Part shown: positions 25,329-35,327 of the stretch, piece after piece | Layout of the letters: each line of letters starts with the position of its first letter | How positions within the stretch are numbered: the stretch's first letter is position 1 | NCBI RefSeq assembly: GCF_900496975.1 | Contig: NZ_UFQC01000006.1 | Span: forward strand, 174,612-238,611 | Length of the DNA: 64,000 bases | Direction: 5' to 3' | DNA from: Achromobacter veterisilvae | GTDB taxonomy: Bacteria > Pseudomonadota > Gammaproteobacteria > Burkholderiales > Burkholderiaceae_B | The notes under the pieces: generated by a model | Told to the model about the DNA's origin: nothing | The model's input: the letters and a program-made list of their open reading frames with translations, nothing else | The model's database searches: none | Made by a program: the position numbers and the translations under genes

Positions 25329-28300
25329 ATGAAATCGAAATCTACTTCACCTCTTTCCCTTGCTTTGCTTTCCGCATTGTTTCCCGCCACGTCGATGGGT
25401 GCCTCGACTGAAGTTGTCGACAGACGCAATGAGTATTCCAGAGTGTGGCAGACCGGTATAGCGGTTCCATCCGGACCGAGGACACTCAGCAATGCGCCAG
25501 CGTGGATCTTCGCCACTGGCGAACAGCCTATCCTTGCTGATGGAGAGGAAAAGACAGTCGTCGATTCGACGGTGAAGACCTCCGGTCATGAGGAGCACGG
25601 CGTGACGGTGCGCAACGGCGGGAGTGCCACGGTCGTCAACAGTCAGATCGTCACGCACGGCCGTAACGCCAATGCCGTCAACGTCTCCACCGGGGGGAAA
25701 GCTGACCTGGTCGGTAGTGCCGCGATGACGCATGACGACTTTACCCATGCGCTGAGTGCCAACGGTGCGGATAGCTGGATTTCCGTACGCGGCGGCGAGG
25801 TCGGCACTTCGGGGTTTGAAGCTACGGCTGTGTGCGCGACCGACGGTGCGCACATAGAACTGGATAAGGTCTCGATAAACACGCTCGGGCAGAACAGCAC
25901 CGGCGTCTCTCTGCACGAAAGCACAATGGCGGCGTCGGGCACGGACATCGTTTCCGCGCAAGGTATCGGGATGGCCGTCTTTGGCGGAAGTGTGACGTTC
26001 AGCGATGGCAGTATTGTTGCCTATAGCGATGCGATACAGCTCGGCTCTCCCTGGGCAGGTTCCCACTCGCCGATAGCCGCTGACATTCGCGACTCCTCAA
26101 TACGGTCGGAATCCGGCATGGGGATCAAAGTCCTGGGGCAGAATACCCAAGCCACCCTGGATCGAGTGCACATCAGTGTGGGTTCGCCGGGTAGCCAACT
26201 GTTGAACACCGGTGTCTGGATGCAGGGCCGGGATAGCCAGATGACGCTCAGGGACTCGCGCATCGACGCCTATGGGAACGGGAACGCCGGTGTGTTCAGC
26301 GTGGCCGGAGACATGACGCTGGAAAACAGTGACATCAAGGTGCACGGGGATCTGAGCGGCGGAGTCATAGCGGACGGCTACGGCGAGGCCATGGCCATCA
26401 CCATGCGCAATGTCGCTATCGAAACGCTGGGGGCCGGCAGTCTGGGAGCATTGGTCTCGAGAGCGGACTTCGTGATGGAAGGCGGTTCTGTCGTGACCCT
26501 GGGCAAAGAGGCTCATGGCGTGAAGTCCGATTCCGGGAGTTTGTCGATATCCGGCAGCAAGGTGTACACCTATGGGGACGTCGCGCACGGAGTCATCACG
26601 GGTGATCAGCATGCCCGGATGGAGTCGGTCGATGTGAAAACGCATGGCGCAGGTGCCGACGCGCTGTGGCATTACGCCCTTGCTCCTGGCAATTCCCCTG
26701 CCACCTTGAATATCGGCGGAGGAAGCCACATCGAGGCGAAAGACGGCGCAGCCATTCAAGCGATCGGCGGTGATCTGAGCATCTCCTTAAGCGACTCGAC
26801 GTTGATCGGAGGATCTCTCGGCGGCCAAGGAGTACTTTTGCGCACCGTCGACTGGAATGAGTCGGGGCAGTCAGTTCCCGCAGGGCGTGTGGTTCTCGAC
26901 GCCGAGCGCAGTCGTCTGAAAGGCGACATCGTGCCGGAGCGCGGCTCGGTCAGTCTCTCGTTGCGCGACCATTCGAGTTTGCATGGTGCGCTTCGCGACG
27001 TGGCCGGTTCTTCGGTCGAAAAAATGACGATCGACTCAAGCAGCGTTTGGTATGTGGGCAATAGCTCGGTGGTGCAAGATCTCGAGGCGTCCGGGACGGT
27101 TTCGCTCAACACTTCCGGCAAGGCCTTCAAAGTGCTCGACGTGACTGGCGATCTTACCGGTGACGCATTGTTCGAGATGGCCAGCGACGTGGGCTCAGGG
27201 CAAAGCGACAAACTGCGCATCGGCGGCACGGTTGAAGGAAATCATCGTGTTCTCGTCGCCAACAGCGGCGCAGAGCCGGCAACGTCTGGCGGCAGCCTTC
27301 AGCTTATCCAGACCGAAGGAGGATCCGGGTCCTTTGCGCTGGCCAATCGCGGTCAGGCCGTGGATGTGGGGACCTACCGCTATACGCTCGTTAGTGACAA
27401 CGCAGTGGGCGGCCGCTCTTCCGACTGGAGCCTGGTTCACTCCGGTACGGTGCCGCAGGAGCCTTCGCCGCCGGTCGCTCCGCCCGGCGCGAATGCGCTT
27501 TCCACTGCTGCAAATGCAGCAGTGAACACGTCAGCGGCCGGAACCGCCCAGGCTATCTGGCATGCGGAAAGTGCCACGCTGATGCAACGCCTGGGACAAC
27601 TGCGTCAGGATAAGGGAGTTGGCGGACTCTGGACCCGGGGCTTCGGGCAGCGACAAAAGATCGACAATCGCGGCGGCAGGGATTTCGATCAAACCGTCGG
27701 TGGCGTGATGATCGGCGCCGATGTCACGCTACCCACGGCAACGGGGCGCTGGCATCTGGGGGGAATGGTTGGCTACAGCGATGTCGACCGTCGCTTTCCA
27801 GACGATGGGAAAGGCGGAGCAGATAGCTACCAGGTCGGTAGTTACGCCACGTGGGTAGGTGATGGAGGCTGGTATCTCGATGGCGTCTTCAAGGCCAATC
27901 GAATCCTGCAGGATTTTGACGTGACGGCGACCGATGGGAAGGCGGTTACCGCCTCGTCCTCTCGCGGCGCTGTCGGGGTCTCCCTGGAGACCGGGCGGCA
28001 ATTTCAACTGGCGGATGACTGGTATGTCGAACCGTTGCTGGGCGCATCGACTGTGCGCGTTGGCAGCGATCGGTATCGAGCGAGCAACGGGCTGCTTGTC
28101 GAAGGCGATGGCGGCAATTCGTTGCAATTGCGAGGCGGTGTCCTGATTGGTCGACGCTTCTTGCTGAACGATGGGAAGGTTCTGCAACCTTACGTCAAAG
28201 TGGCGCGTGCGCACGAGTTTAAGGGCAAAGGCGTTGTGCGTACCAATGGGATTGCGACGAACACCGACTATTCGGGCGGGCGCACCGACATCGGTCTGGG

Positions 28301-28415
28301 CCTGGCTGCCATGCTTGGCACTAACCACCGGCTGTACACCGATTACGAGTACAGCAGTGGGAAGCAAATGGACCGGCCCTGGGCCTTCAACCTCGGCTAT
28401 CGCTACTCGTGGTGA
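25329..28415 (+). CDS. autotransporter (type V secretion), pertactin-like passenger and beta-barrel
   Basis: This is a 1028-residue type Va autotransporter. ATG 25329 begins a signal peptide (MKSKSTSPLSLALLSALFPA, cleaved near MGAS). Residues about 60-700 are a repetitive beta-helix passenger rich in G, S, V and T with recurring motifs such as THGRNANAVNV and TLGKEAHGVKS. A proline-rich linker (VPQEPSPPVAPPG) precedes the alpha-helical hinge AIWHAESATLMQRLGQLR. The C-terminal about 270 residues form the 12-strand barrel, opening GLWTRGFGQRQKID and ending in the aromatic YRYSW. Composition is less GC-rich than the neighbours, and it sits beside a debris region and a tRNA, as an acquired gene might. 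No RGD or obvious protease triad is seen; an adhesin role is inferred. Confidence 0.94.
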   Translation: MKSKSTSPLSLALLSALFPATSMGASTEVVDRRNEYSRVWQTGIAVPSGPRTLSNAPAWIFATGEQPILADGEEKTVVDSTVKTSGHEEHGVTVRNGGSATVVNSQIVTHGRNANAVNVSTGGKADLVGSAAMTHDDFTHALSANGADSWISVRGGEVGTSGFEATAVCATDGAHIELDKVSINTLGQNSTGVSLHESTMAASGTDIVSAQGIGMAVFGGSVTFSDGSIVAYSDAIQLGSPWAGSHSPIAADIRDSSIRSESGMGIKVLGQNTQATLDRVHISVGSPGSQLLNTGVWMQGRDSQMTLRDSRIDAYGNGNAGVFSVAGDMTLENSDIKVHGDLSGGVIADGYGEAMAITMRNVAIETLGAGSLGALVSRADFVMEGGSVVTLGKEAHGVKSDSGSLSISGSKVYTYGDVAHGVITGDQHARMESVDVKTHGAGADALWHYALAPGNSPATLNIGGGSHIEAKDGAAIQAIGGDLSISLSDSTLIGGSLGGQGVLLRTVDWNESGQSVPAGRVVLDAERSRLKGDIVPERGSVSLSLRDHSSLHGALRDVAGSSVEKMTIDSSSVWYVGNSSVVQDLEASGTVSLNTSGKAFKVLDVTGDLTGDALFEMASDVGSGQSDKLRIGGTVEGNHRVLVANSGAEPATSGGSLQLIQTEGGSGSFALANRGQAVDVGTYRYTLVSDNAVGGRSSDWSLVHSGTVPQEPSPPVAPPGANALSTAANAAVNTSAAGTAQAIWHAESATLMQRLGQLRQDKGVGGLWTRGFGQRQKIDNRGGRDFDQTVGGVMIGADVTLPTATGRWHLGGMVGYSDVDRRFPDDGKGGADSYQVGSYATWVGDGGWYLDGVFKANRILQDFDVTATDGKAVTASSSRGAVGVSLETGRQFQLADDWYVEPLLGASTVRVGSDRYRASNGLLVEGDGGNSLQLRGGVLIGRRFLLNDGKVLQPYVKVARAHEFKGKGVVRTNGIATNTDYSGGRTDIGLGLAAMLGTNHRLYTDYEYSSGKQMDRPWAFNLGYRYSW

Positions 28416-28427
28416 ATCGAACAGGAA

Positions 28428-28449
28428 CCAGCGGCGCTTGAGCCGCTGG
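28428..28449. terminator. stem-loop between the autotransporter and tRNA-Gly
   Basis: CCAGCGGC and GCCGCTGG pair perfectly around a 6-base loop, 13 bases after the autotransporter stop. It lies between two convergent transcripts and could end both. There is no strong T-run on the plus side; the minus side has only TTCCTGTTC. Confidence 0.5.
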
Positions 28450-28459
28450 AAAGTTGACG

Positions 28460-28533
28460 TGGAGCGGGTGATGGGAATCGAACCCACGCTTGAGGCTTGG
28501 GAAGCCGCCGTTCTACCATTGAACTACACCCGC
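28460..28533 (-). tRNA. tRNA-Gly(CCC)
   Basis: The minus strand folds as a glycine tRNA with acceptor stem GCGGGTG/CACCCGC, TTC T-loop arm GTGGGTTCGATTCCCAT, anticodon loop TTCCCAA, and encoded CCA. The anticodon is CCC, as in E. coli glyU. The anticodon stem GCGGC/GCCTC has one apparent C-U mismatch at the second pair. It stands just downstream, convergent, of the autotransporter. Confidence 0.93.
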
Positions 28534-28705
28534 TCGGGTGTCGTACCCGCGGCGCAAAGCCCGGGCAGAGGCCGCGATTATAGCGCGGGTTTTTCGTTGC
28601 CGGTTTCGATGCCGGATCCGCCTTGCGCCGCCATTCCAAATACGTCCCCAATTTAGTGCATCCGGGCGACACCGGCCCGCCGGGCCAGCCACTACAATTC
28701 GGGCT

Positions 28706-30432
<1,727 letters not shown>

Positions 30433-30449
30433 CTGGCAAGGAGACCTGC

Positions 30450-30650
30450 ATGCACATCACCCTGAACGGAGACGCACGGGAGTTCCCCCTGGACACGACC
30501 GTGAACGAACTGCTCGATACCCTGGGCTATGCCGGCAAGCGCGTGGCGGTGGAACGCAACGGCGAGATCGTTCCCAAGAGCCAGCACGCGCAGACCGCGC
30601 TGTCCGACGGCGACCAGATCGAGATCGTGGTGGCCGTCGGCGGGGGCTGA
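30450..30650 (+). CDS. thiS: sulfur carrier protein ThiS
   Basis: This is a 66-residue ubiquitin-like protein. It ends in VAVGGG, the C-terminal Gly-Gly that is adenylated and thiocarboxylated to supply sulfur for the thiazole of thiamine. It starts 17 bases after the iminopeptidase gene with AAGGAGA upstream. No thiG or thiF lies in the window, although these often adjoin thiS. Confidence 0.93.
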   Translation: MHITLNGDAREFPLDTTVNELLDTLGYAGKRVAVERNGEIVPKSQHAQTALSDGDQIEIVVAVGGG

Positions 30651-30690
30651 GCGCCCGCGCCGCGCGCGTTGCCGCGCTGTCGCTTCAAAC

Positions 30691-30715
30691 GAGGGCCGCC
30701 GACACAGCGGCCCTC
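30691..30715 (+). terminator. strong GC stem-loop after thiS
   Basis: GAGGGCCGC and GCGGCCCTC form a perfect 9-bp stem with a 7-base loop, 40 bases after thiS. No T-run follows, so it is a probable but not canonical terminator. The rest of 30651-30941 has no gene; an AGAGGAGG ribosome-binding site at about 30929 serves the next gene. Confidence 0.55.
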
Positions 30716-30941
30716 GGCGCATGTAGCCGCCCGTCCGATGCGGTTTAGGTCCGCGCGCGAGCCTTCCCTGCAAAGAGGCCAGCATTCTTGCGTAGTCTGA
30801 CGACGAGCTAGCAACCTGTTACACGTTAACCCCTCGTCGCATGGGGAATGTGCGAGTCATAATCGTTCCTGCTGGTTTCGCACTGTTGTCTTGCTGTTGT
30901 TCTAGCGTTGCACATCGCCCCACGGGGGCAGAGGAGGCATC

Positions 30942-31259
30942 ATGAACACCGCAGTCATCATCAACCTGATCATCCAGCTTGTCGCCGGCGCGGCCGGGGG
31001 CAATGGCCTGGCGAAAATGCTTCAGCAGTTCAATCTGGGGCCATTGGGCAACACCATCGCGGGCGCCATCGGCGGCCTGGCGGGCGGTTCCTGGCTGGCC
31101 CCGATGATCACCGCGGGAGCCGGAGCGGTTGCGGCGGGCAATGCAGGACTGGATCTTTCTTCGATCGCCGGCAGCGTGGTCGGCGGCGGCGTCGGCGGTG
31201 CCGTGCTTACCTTGATCGCCGGCATCGTGCGCAAGATGTTCGTGGGCCACAAGCCCTGA
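30942..31259 (+). CDS. small glycine-rich membrane protein of unknown function
   Basis: This is a 105-residue protein with two or three hydrophobic, Gly/Ala-rich segments: about 2-20 (TAVIINLIIQLVAGAAGG), 36-70, and 78-95 (VVGGGVGGAVLTLIAGIV). It has a basic end (RKMFVGHKP). The Gly-zipper-like spacing suggests tight helix packing in the inner membrane. I do not recognise a named family. It has a strong ribosome-binding site and is followed at 43 bases by the BON-LysM gene, so the two may be co-transcribed as envelope-stress-type genes (inference). Confidence 0.8.
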   Translation: MNTAVIINLIIQLVAGAAGGNGLAKMLQQFNLGPLGNTIAGAIGGLAGGSWLAPMITAGAGAVAAGNAGLDLSSIAGSVVGGGVGGAVLTLIAGIVRKMFVGHKP

Positions 31260-31302
31260 TGGCACTTTGTTTTCTCACCGCAACATAGATAAAGGAAACA
31301 CT

Positions 31303-31749
31303 ATGGGTCTGCTCAATTTCATCAAGGACGTTGGGGAAAAGCTCTTCGGCGCCAGCGAGGCCAAGGCCGCGACGCCGGACGAATTGAAGAAAGAGCTGGA
31401 TAAGCATGGCCTGAATGCCGACGGCCTGCAGATCTCGGTCGACGGCGACAAGGTCACGGTCGCGGGCGAGGCCCTCAGCACGGAAGCCGCCGAGAAAATC
31501 ACCCTGGCCCTGGGCAACACCGTGGGCGTCGCGCAGGTGGACAACCAACTGAAGGTGAAGCAGGCCGCGCCCGAAGCCAAGATGTACACGGTGCAAAAGG
31601 GCGACAACCTGTGGAAGATCGCGGAAGCGCAGTACGGCAAGGGCCAGGGCGCGAAAAACACGCTGATCTTCGAAGCCAACAAGCCGATGCTGACCAGCCC
31701 CGACAAAATCTACCCGGGCCAGGTGCTGCGCATTCCGCCCCTGGCTTGA
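31303..31749 (+). CDS. kbp: BON and LysM domain protein, Kbp/YgaU-like
   Basis: This 148-residue protein has the architecture of the E. coli potassium-binding protein Kbp (YgaU). A BON domain is at about residues 25-88 (DELKKELDKHGLNADGLQIS and VAQVDNQLKV). A LysM domain is at about 95-146 (YTVQKGDNLWKIAEAQYGKG and YPGQVLRIPPL). There is no signal peptide, as in Kbp. ATG 31303 is preceded by AAAGGAAA. A good terminator follows. Confidence 0.92.
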   Translation: MGLLNFIKDVGEKLFGASEAKAATPDELKKELDKHGLNADGLQISVDGDKVTVAGEALSTEAAEKITLALGNTVGVAQVDNQLKVKQAAPEAKMYTVQKGDNLWKIAEAQYGKGQGAKNTLIFEANKPMLTSPDKIYPGQVLRIPPLA

Positions 31750-31832
31750 CGCACGGAAACGAACAAGCCGGAGGGCACCCATGCGCTTTCCGGCTTGCAT
31801 CGCGGCAGCGCCCCCTGCTCGCCGCGATTACT

Positions 31833-31863
31833 TGGCCAGACGCAATGTCTGGCCATTTTTTTT
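31833..31863 (+). terminator. rho-independent terminator after kbp
   Basis: TGGCCAGAC and GTCTGGCCA form a perfect 9-bp stem with loop GCAAT, followed at once by eight Ts. It ends the plus-strand unit. An additional 9-bp dyad (CAAGCCGGA/TCCGGCTTG, 31764-31797) lies just upstream. Confidence 0.9.
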
Positions 31864-31886
31864 GGGCAGCAGGCCTGAGGCTTTCC

Positions 31887-31914
31887 GGTGTCGGACACCC
31901 GAGGTGTCAGACAC
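31887..31914. repeat. GTGTC-N-GACAC palindromic repeats, first cluster
   Basis: Two copies are present: GGTGTC-G-GACACC at 31887-31899 and GTGTC-A-GACAC at 31904-31914. They lie between the kbp terminator and the end of ffh. The same palindrome recurs at 34548-34612. Read toward ffh they may act as its terminator stem, though no T-run follows. Confidence 0.65.
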
Positions 31915-31920
31915 GCGGAA

Positions 31921-33321
31921 TCACCGGAAGCGGCCCAGGCCCTTCATGCCGCCCATGGCGCGCATCATCTTGGCCATGCCGCCCTTCTTCATCTGCTTCA
32001 TCATGCCCTGCATCTGGTCGAACTGCGCCAGCAGGCGGTTGACCTCTTGCACGGGCACGCCGGAGCCGGCCGCGATGCGGCGCTTGCGCGACGCCTTGAT
32101 GAGTTCGGGCTTGGCGCGTTCGGCCGCCGTCATGGAGTTCAGGATGCCTTCGGTGCGGCGCAACTGCTTTTCGGCCTGGCCGCCCTGCAACTGGCCGGCG
32201 GCCTGCTGGAACTGAGCGGGCAGTTTTTCCAGCAGGGAGCCCATGTCACCCAGTTTCTTGACCTGGCCGAGCTGGTCGCGGAAGTCGTTCAGGTCGAACT
32301 TGTTGCCCGACTTGATCTTGGCGGCCAGCTTCTGGGCTTCGGCGATGTCGATGTTCTTCTGCGCCTGCTCGACGAGCGACACGATGTCGCCCATGCCCAG
32401 CACGCGCTGCGCCATGCGCTCGGGGTAGAACGGCTCCAGGCCGTCCAGCTTTTCCGATACGCCGACGAACTTCAGCGGCTTGCCCGTGACGTGGCGCACC
32501 GAGAGGGCGGCGCCGCCGCGGGCATCGCCGTCCAGCTTGGTCAGGACCACGCCGGTCAGCGGCAGCGCGTCAGCGAAGGCGCGCGCGGTGTTGACCGCGT
32601 CCTGGCCCTGCATGGCATCCACCACGAACAGCGTTTCGACCGGTTTGACCAGGTCATGGAGGGCGCGGATTTCGCGCATCATGGCCTCGTCGATACCCAG
32701 GCGGCCGGCCGTGTCCAGGATCAGCACGTCATAGTGGTGGCGGCGCGCGTGGTCCACCGCGTTGCGGGCGATGTCCTCGGGCTTCTGGCTGGGGTCGGAC
32801 GGCAGGAAGTCCACGCCCACCTGCGCCGCCACGCTTTTCAACTGGTCGATAGCGGCCGGGCGGTACACGTCGGCGGACACCACCAGCACTTTCTTCTTGC
32901 CGGTCTTGCGGCCGTGCTGGGTGTGCTGGCCTTCGGTGAGCCAGCGCGCCAGCTTGCCGGTGGTGGTGGTCTTGCCGGCGCCTTGCAGGCCGGCCATCAG
33001 GATGACGGCGGGGGGCTGCACGGCCAGCGAGAGTTCGCCGGAGTCGGCGCCCAGGTCGCCGCCCATCAGGGCCGTCAGTTCCTTGTGGACGACGCCCACC
33101 AGGGCCTGGCCGGGGCTGAGGCTGCCGGCGACTTCTTCGCCCAGCGCCTTTTCCTTCACCCGCGCGACGAACTCGCGCACGACGGGCAGCGCCACGTCGG
33201 CTTCCAGCAGCGCCATGCGCACTTCGCGCAGCATCTCCTGGGTGTTGGCCTCTGTCAGGCGGGCTTCCCCACGCAGCGTCTTGACGACGCGCGAAAGGCG
33301 TTGAGTTAGGTTATCGAGCAT
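31921..33321 (-). CDS. ffh: signal recognition particle protein Ffh
   Basis: This is a 466-residue SRP54 GTPase that binds 4.5S RNA and delivers membrane proteins to FtsY and SecYEG. The N domain is at about residues 1-85. The G domain includes MAGLQGAGKTTTTGKLARWL (G1), ADVYRPAAIDQLK, DTAGRLGIDE (G3) and TKLDGDARGGAAL (G4). The methionine-rich M domain ends the protein (MMKQMKKGGMAKMMRAMGGM). The length is normal. Confidence 0.97.
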   Translation of the reverse strand: MLDNLTQRLSRVVKTLRGEARLTEANTQEMLREVRMALLEADVALPVVREFVARVKEKALGEEVAGSLSPGQALVGVVHKELTALMGGDLGADSGELSLAVQPPAVILMAGLQGAGKTTTTGKLARWLTEGQHTQHGRKTGKKKVLVVSADVYRPAAIDQLKSVAAQVGVDFLPSDPSQKPEDIARNAVDHARRHHYDVLILDTAGRLGIDEAMMREIRALHDLVKPVETLFVVDAMQGQDAVNTARAFADALPLTGVVLTKLDGDARGGAALSVRHVTGKPLKFVGVSEKLDGLEPFYPERMAQRVLGMGDIVSLVEQAQKNIDIAEAQKLAAKIKSGNKFDLNDFRDQLGQVKKLGDMGSLLEKLPAQFQQAAGQLQGGQAEKQLRRTEGILNSMTAAERAKPELIKASRKRRIAAGSGVPVQEVNRLLAQFDQMQGMMKQMKKGGMAKMMRAMGGMKGLGRFR

Positions 33322-33427
33322 GAGAGGCGTTTCCGCTTAAACTAGTTGATTGAACGGTGGCCGCGGGCGCGGATTTCGCGCTTTCGGGTGGCACGCACCC
33401 CCAGGCCCCATCCAGACAACGGTTTCT

Positions 33428-34270
33428 ATGTCACTAGGCATTGTATTTCACACGGCGGCTGCCTTGGCGTACGCAGTGCTCGGGGGGTCGCTTTGGATCC
33501 GCCTGGCCGGCGCCGGGGAAGTCGAACAGACGGGCAAGATCGCCCGTCTGTGCCTGCTGGGAGCCCTGGTCCTCCATGGAGTCGGGCTGCAGCAATCCAT
33601 GCTGGGCGCCCAGCACCTGTTCATCGGGTGGGCGCTGGCCCTGTCCGCCGCCATCTGGCTCGGCATGGTGGTGTTCTGGCTGGAAAGCCTGCTGGTGCGC
33701 ATAGACGGCCTGCAACTGCTGCTGCTGCCGGCCGCCACCATCGCCAGCGGCCTGGCCGCGCTCTTCCCCCAGGGGCAATACGTGCCCCACGCCAACGACG
33801 CCTGGCTGCGCGTGCACCTGCTGATCGCGCTGGCGGCCTACGGCCTGATCACCATCGCCGCCCTGCACGCCATGATGATGGCGCTGCTGGACCGCCACCT
33901 GCACCGCCCGCTGGACGCTCCCGCCGAACGCAGCATCGTGGGCCGCGTCCTGGATTCCCAGCCGCCGCTGCTGGTGCAGGAACAACTGCTGTTCCGCATC
34001 ATCTGGATCGGCTTCGTCGTGCTGACCCTGGCGGTGGGCACGGGGTCGGTAGCGTCCATGAAGCTGACGGGCAAGATCCTGCCGTTCGACCACAAGACCG
34101 TCTTCACGCTGCTGTCCTGGCTGACGTTCGGCGTGCTTCTGGCGGGCCGCCACGTCTGGGGCTGGCGCGGCCGCGTGGCCCTGCGCTGGACGCTGACGGG
34201 TTTTGGTTTCCTGATTCTGGCCTACACCGGCAGCCGGTTCGTGCTGGAAATGATTCTGCACCGAGGTTGA
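33428..34270 (+). CDS. cytochrome c assembly (CcsA/YpjD-like) inner-membrane protein
   Basis: This is a 280-residue protein with about eight membrane segments. It matches the CcsA/YpjD branch of the haem-handling family. The tryptophan-rich periplasmic loop is reduced (HNDAW-type region near QYVPHANDAWLRVH), and conserved histidines occur at HLLIALAAYG and in the last third (RHVWGWRGR). It is divergent from ffh, a gene order common in betaproteobacteria, where it is followed by the PP0621-like gene as here. The precise role is unproven. Confidence 0.88.
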   Translation: MSLGIVFHTAAALAYAVLGGSLWIRLAGAGEVEQTGKIARLCLLGALVLHGVGLQQSMLGAQHLFIGWALALSAAIWLGMVVFWLESLLVRIDGLQLLLLPAATIASGLAALFPQGQYVPHANDAWLRVHLLIALAAYGLITIAALHAMMMALLDRHLHRPLDAPAERSIVGRVLDSQPPLLVQEQLLFRIIWIGFVVLTLAVGTGSVASMKLTGKILPFDHKTVFTLLSWLTFGVLLAGRHVWGWRGRVALRWTLTGFGFLILAYTGSRFVLEMILHRG

Positions 34271-34271
34271 C

Positions 34272-34535
34272 GTGGGCAAGTTGCTGTTCTGGATTTTTCT
34301 GGTCATCGCGGTGCTGTTCGTCGCCCGCATCGCCGGCCGCATGGCGGCGGCGAAGCAGGCCGGCGCGCAGGGCGGAAAATCGGCGCGCGGCCGGGCGCCG
34401 CAGCCCAAGCCGCTGGAATCCATGGTCCGCTGCGCCCACTGCGGCATCCATTTGCCGCGCTCCGAGGCCCTGCTGCAGAACGGCCAGACCTGGTGCACCG
34501 CGGAACATGCGCGGCTGGGGCCGGGTAAGCACTGA
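34272..34535 (+). CDS. PP0621-family small membrane protein with a zinc-ribbon-like C-terminus
   Basis: This is an 87-residue protein with a GTG start one base after the previous stop. One N-terminal membrane helix (LLFWIFLVIAVLFVARIAG) is followed by a basic linker and a C-terminal MVRCAHCGIHLPRSEA with a further Cys in TWCTAEH. Cys-X2-Cys and the later Cys/His could bind zinc. The function is unknown. Confidence 0.88.
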   Translation: MGKLLFWIFLVIAVLFVARIAGRMAAAKQAGAQGGKSARGRAPQPKPLESMVRCAHCGIHLPRSEALLQNGQTWCTAEHARLGPGKH

Positions 34536-34547
34536 CGTGCTTCATGG

Positions 34548-34612
34548 GGGTGTCAGACACCCGTGAGATGGCGGAGGCTGGGGGGAGGACATCTCCTCGG
34601 GTGTCTGACACC
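34548..34612. repeat. GTGTC-N-GACAC palindromic repeats, second cluster
   Basis: GGGTGTC-A-GACACCC spans 34548-34562 and GGTGTC-T-GACACC spans 34600-34612, with a degenerate copy at about 34627. They lie in the 196-base gap between the PP0621-like gene and ampD. Together with 31887-31914 they make four clear copies in this 3-kb stretch, all intergenic. Confidence 0.65.
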
Positions 34613-34731
34613 TGGACTTCTTCCCGGGTGTCTGGCTCGTGGACTTCGGAGACTACCGCTGGGGTCAGATAGAAGCCTGCCTTTCCACACGGCATAATGC
34701 ATGTTGGATTCCACGTACATGCTTTCTTCCC

Positions 34732-35310
34732 ATGGCCTTGCTTCTGGATCGTCATGGCTGGCTGGCGCCGGCCCCGGGTGTTTCGCTCCTGCCCTCCCCC
34801 AACCGCGACGCGCGGCCCGCGGGCGAGCAGGTTTCGCTGCTCGTGCTGCACAACATCAGTCTGCCGCCCGGACGGTTCGGCGGGCCTGAAGTCGCCGGGC
34901 TGTTCCTGAACACGCTGGACTACGGTTCGCACCCCTGGCTGGAACGCCTGCGCGGGCTGCGGGTGTCGGCCCATTTCTTCATCCGCCGCGACGGCCGCAT
35001 CATCCAGTTCGTGTCCACCGACGAACGCGCCTGGCACGCCGGCGTTTCGCGCTACGCGGGCCGGGAGCGCTGCAATGACTTTTCCATCGGCATCGAACTC
35101 GAGGGCACCGACACCCTGCCCTACGCCGACGAGCAATACCTGGCGCTGCGCAAGCTGACGCCGGCTCTGCGCGCGCGCCATACCCTGGCGGCCGTCCGGG
35201 GCCACGAACACATCGCCCCGGGACGCAAGACCGACCCCGGGCCCGCTTTCAACTGGACGCGCTTTTCGCGCGACAGCGGTTTTGCGCGGCGGCAGTTGCC
35301 GCCCGCCTGA
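34732..35310 (+). CDS. ampD: 1,6-anhydro-N-acetylmuramyl-L-alanine amidase AmpD
   Basis: This is a 192-residue cytoplasmic zinc amidase that recycles muropeptides and affects AmpR-type beta-lactamase control. Zinc ligands are His in LLVLHNISLPPG, His in VRGHEHIAPGRKTDPG and the Asp of KTDPG; the family FNW follows. SAHFFIRRDGRIIQFV and NDFSIGIELEG are further signatures. ATG 34732 is chosen because it matches the normal N-terminus. The open frame extends upstream through the repeat region without a good start. Confidence 0.95.
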   Translation: MALLLDRHGWLAPAPGVSLLPSPNRDARPAGEQVSLLVLHNISLPPGRFGGPEVAGLFLNTLDYGSHPWLERLRGLRVSAHFFIRRDGRIIQFVSTDERAWHAGVSRYAGRERCNDFSIGIELEGTDTLPYADEQYLALRKLTPALRARHTLAAVRGHEHIAPGRKTDPGPAFNWTRFSRDSGFARRQLPPA

Positions 35311-35327
35311 CACCTAAAGGACTGGTT

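Noticed and set aside
31764..31797. A second terminator right after kbp
   Set aside because: The 9-bp dyad has a long loop and no T-run; the stem at 31833-31863 is a far better terminator.
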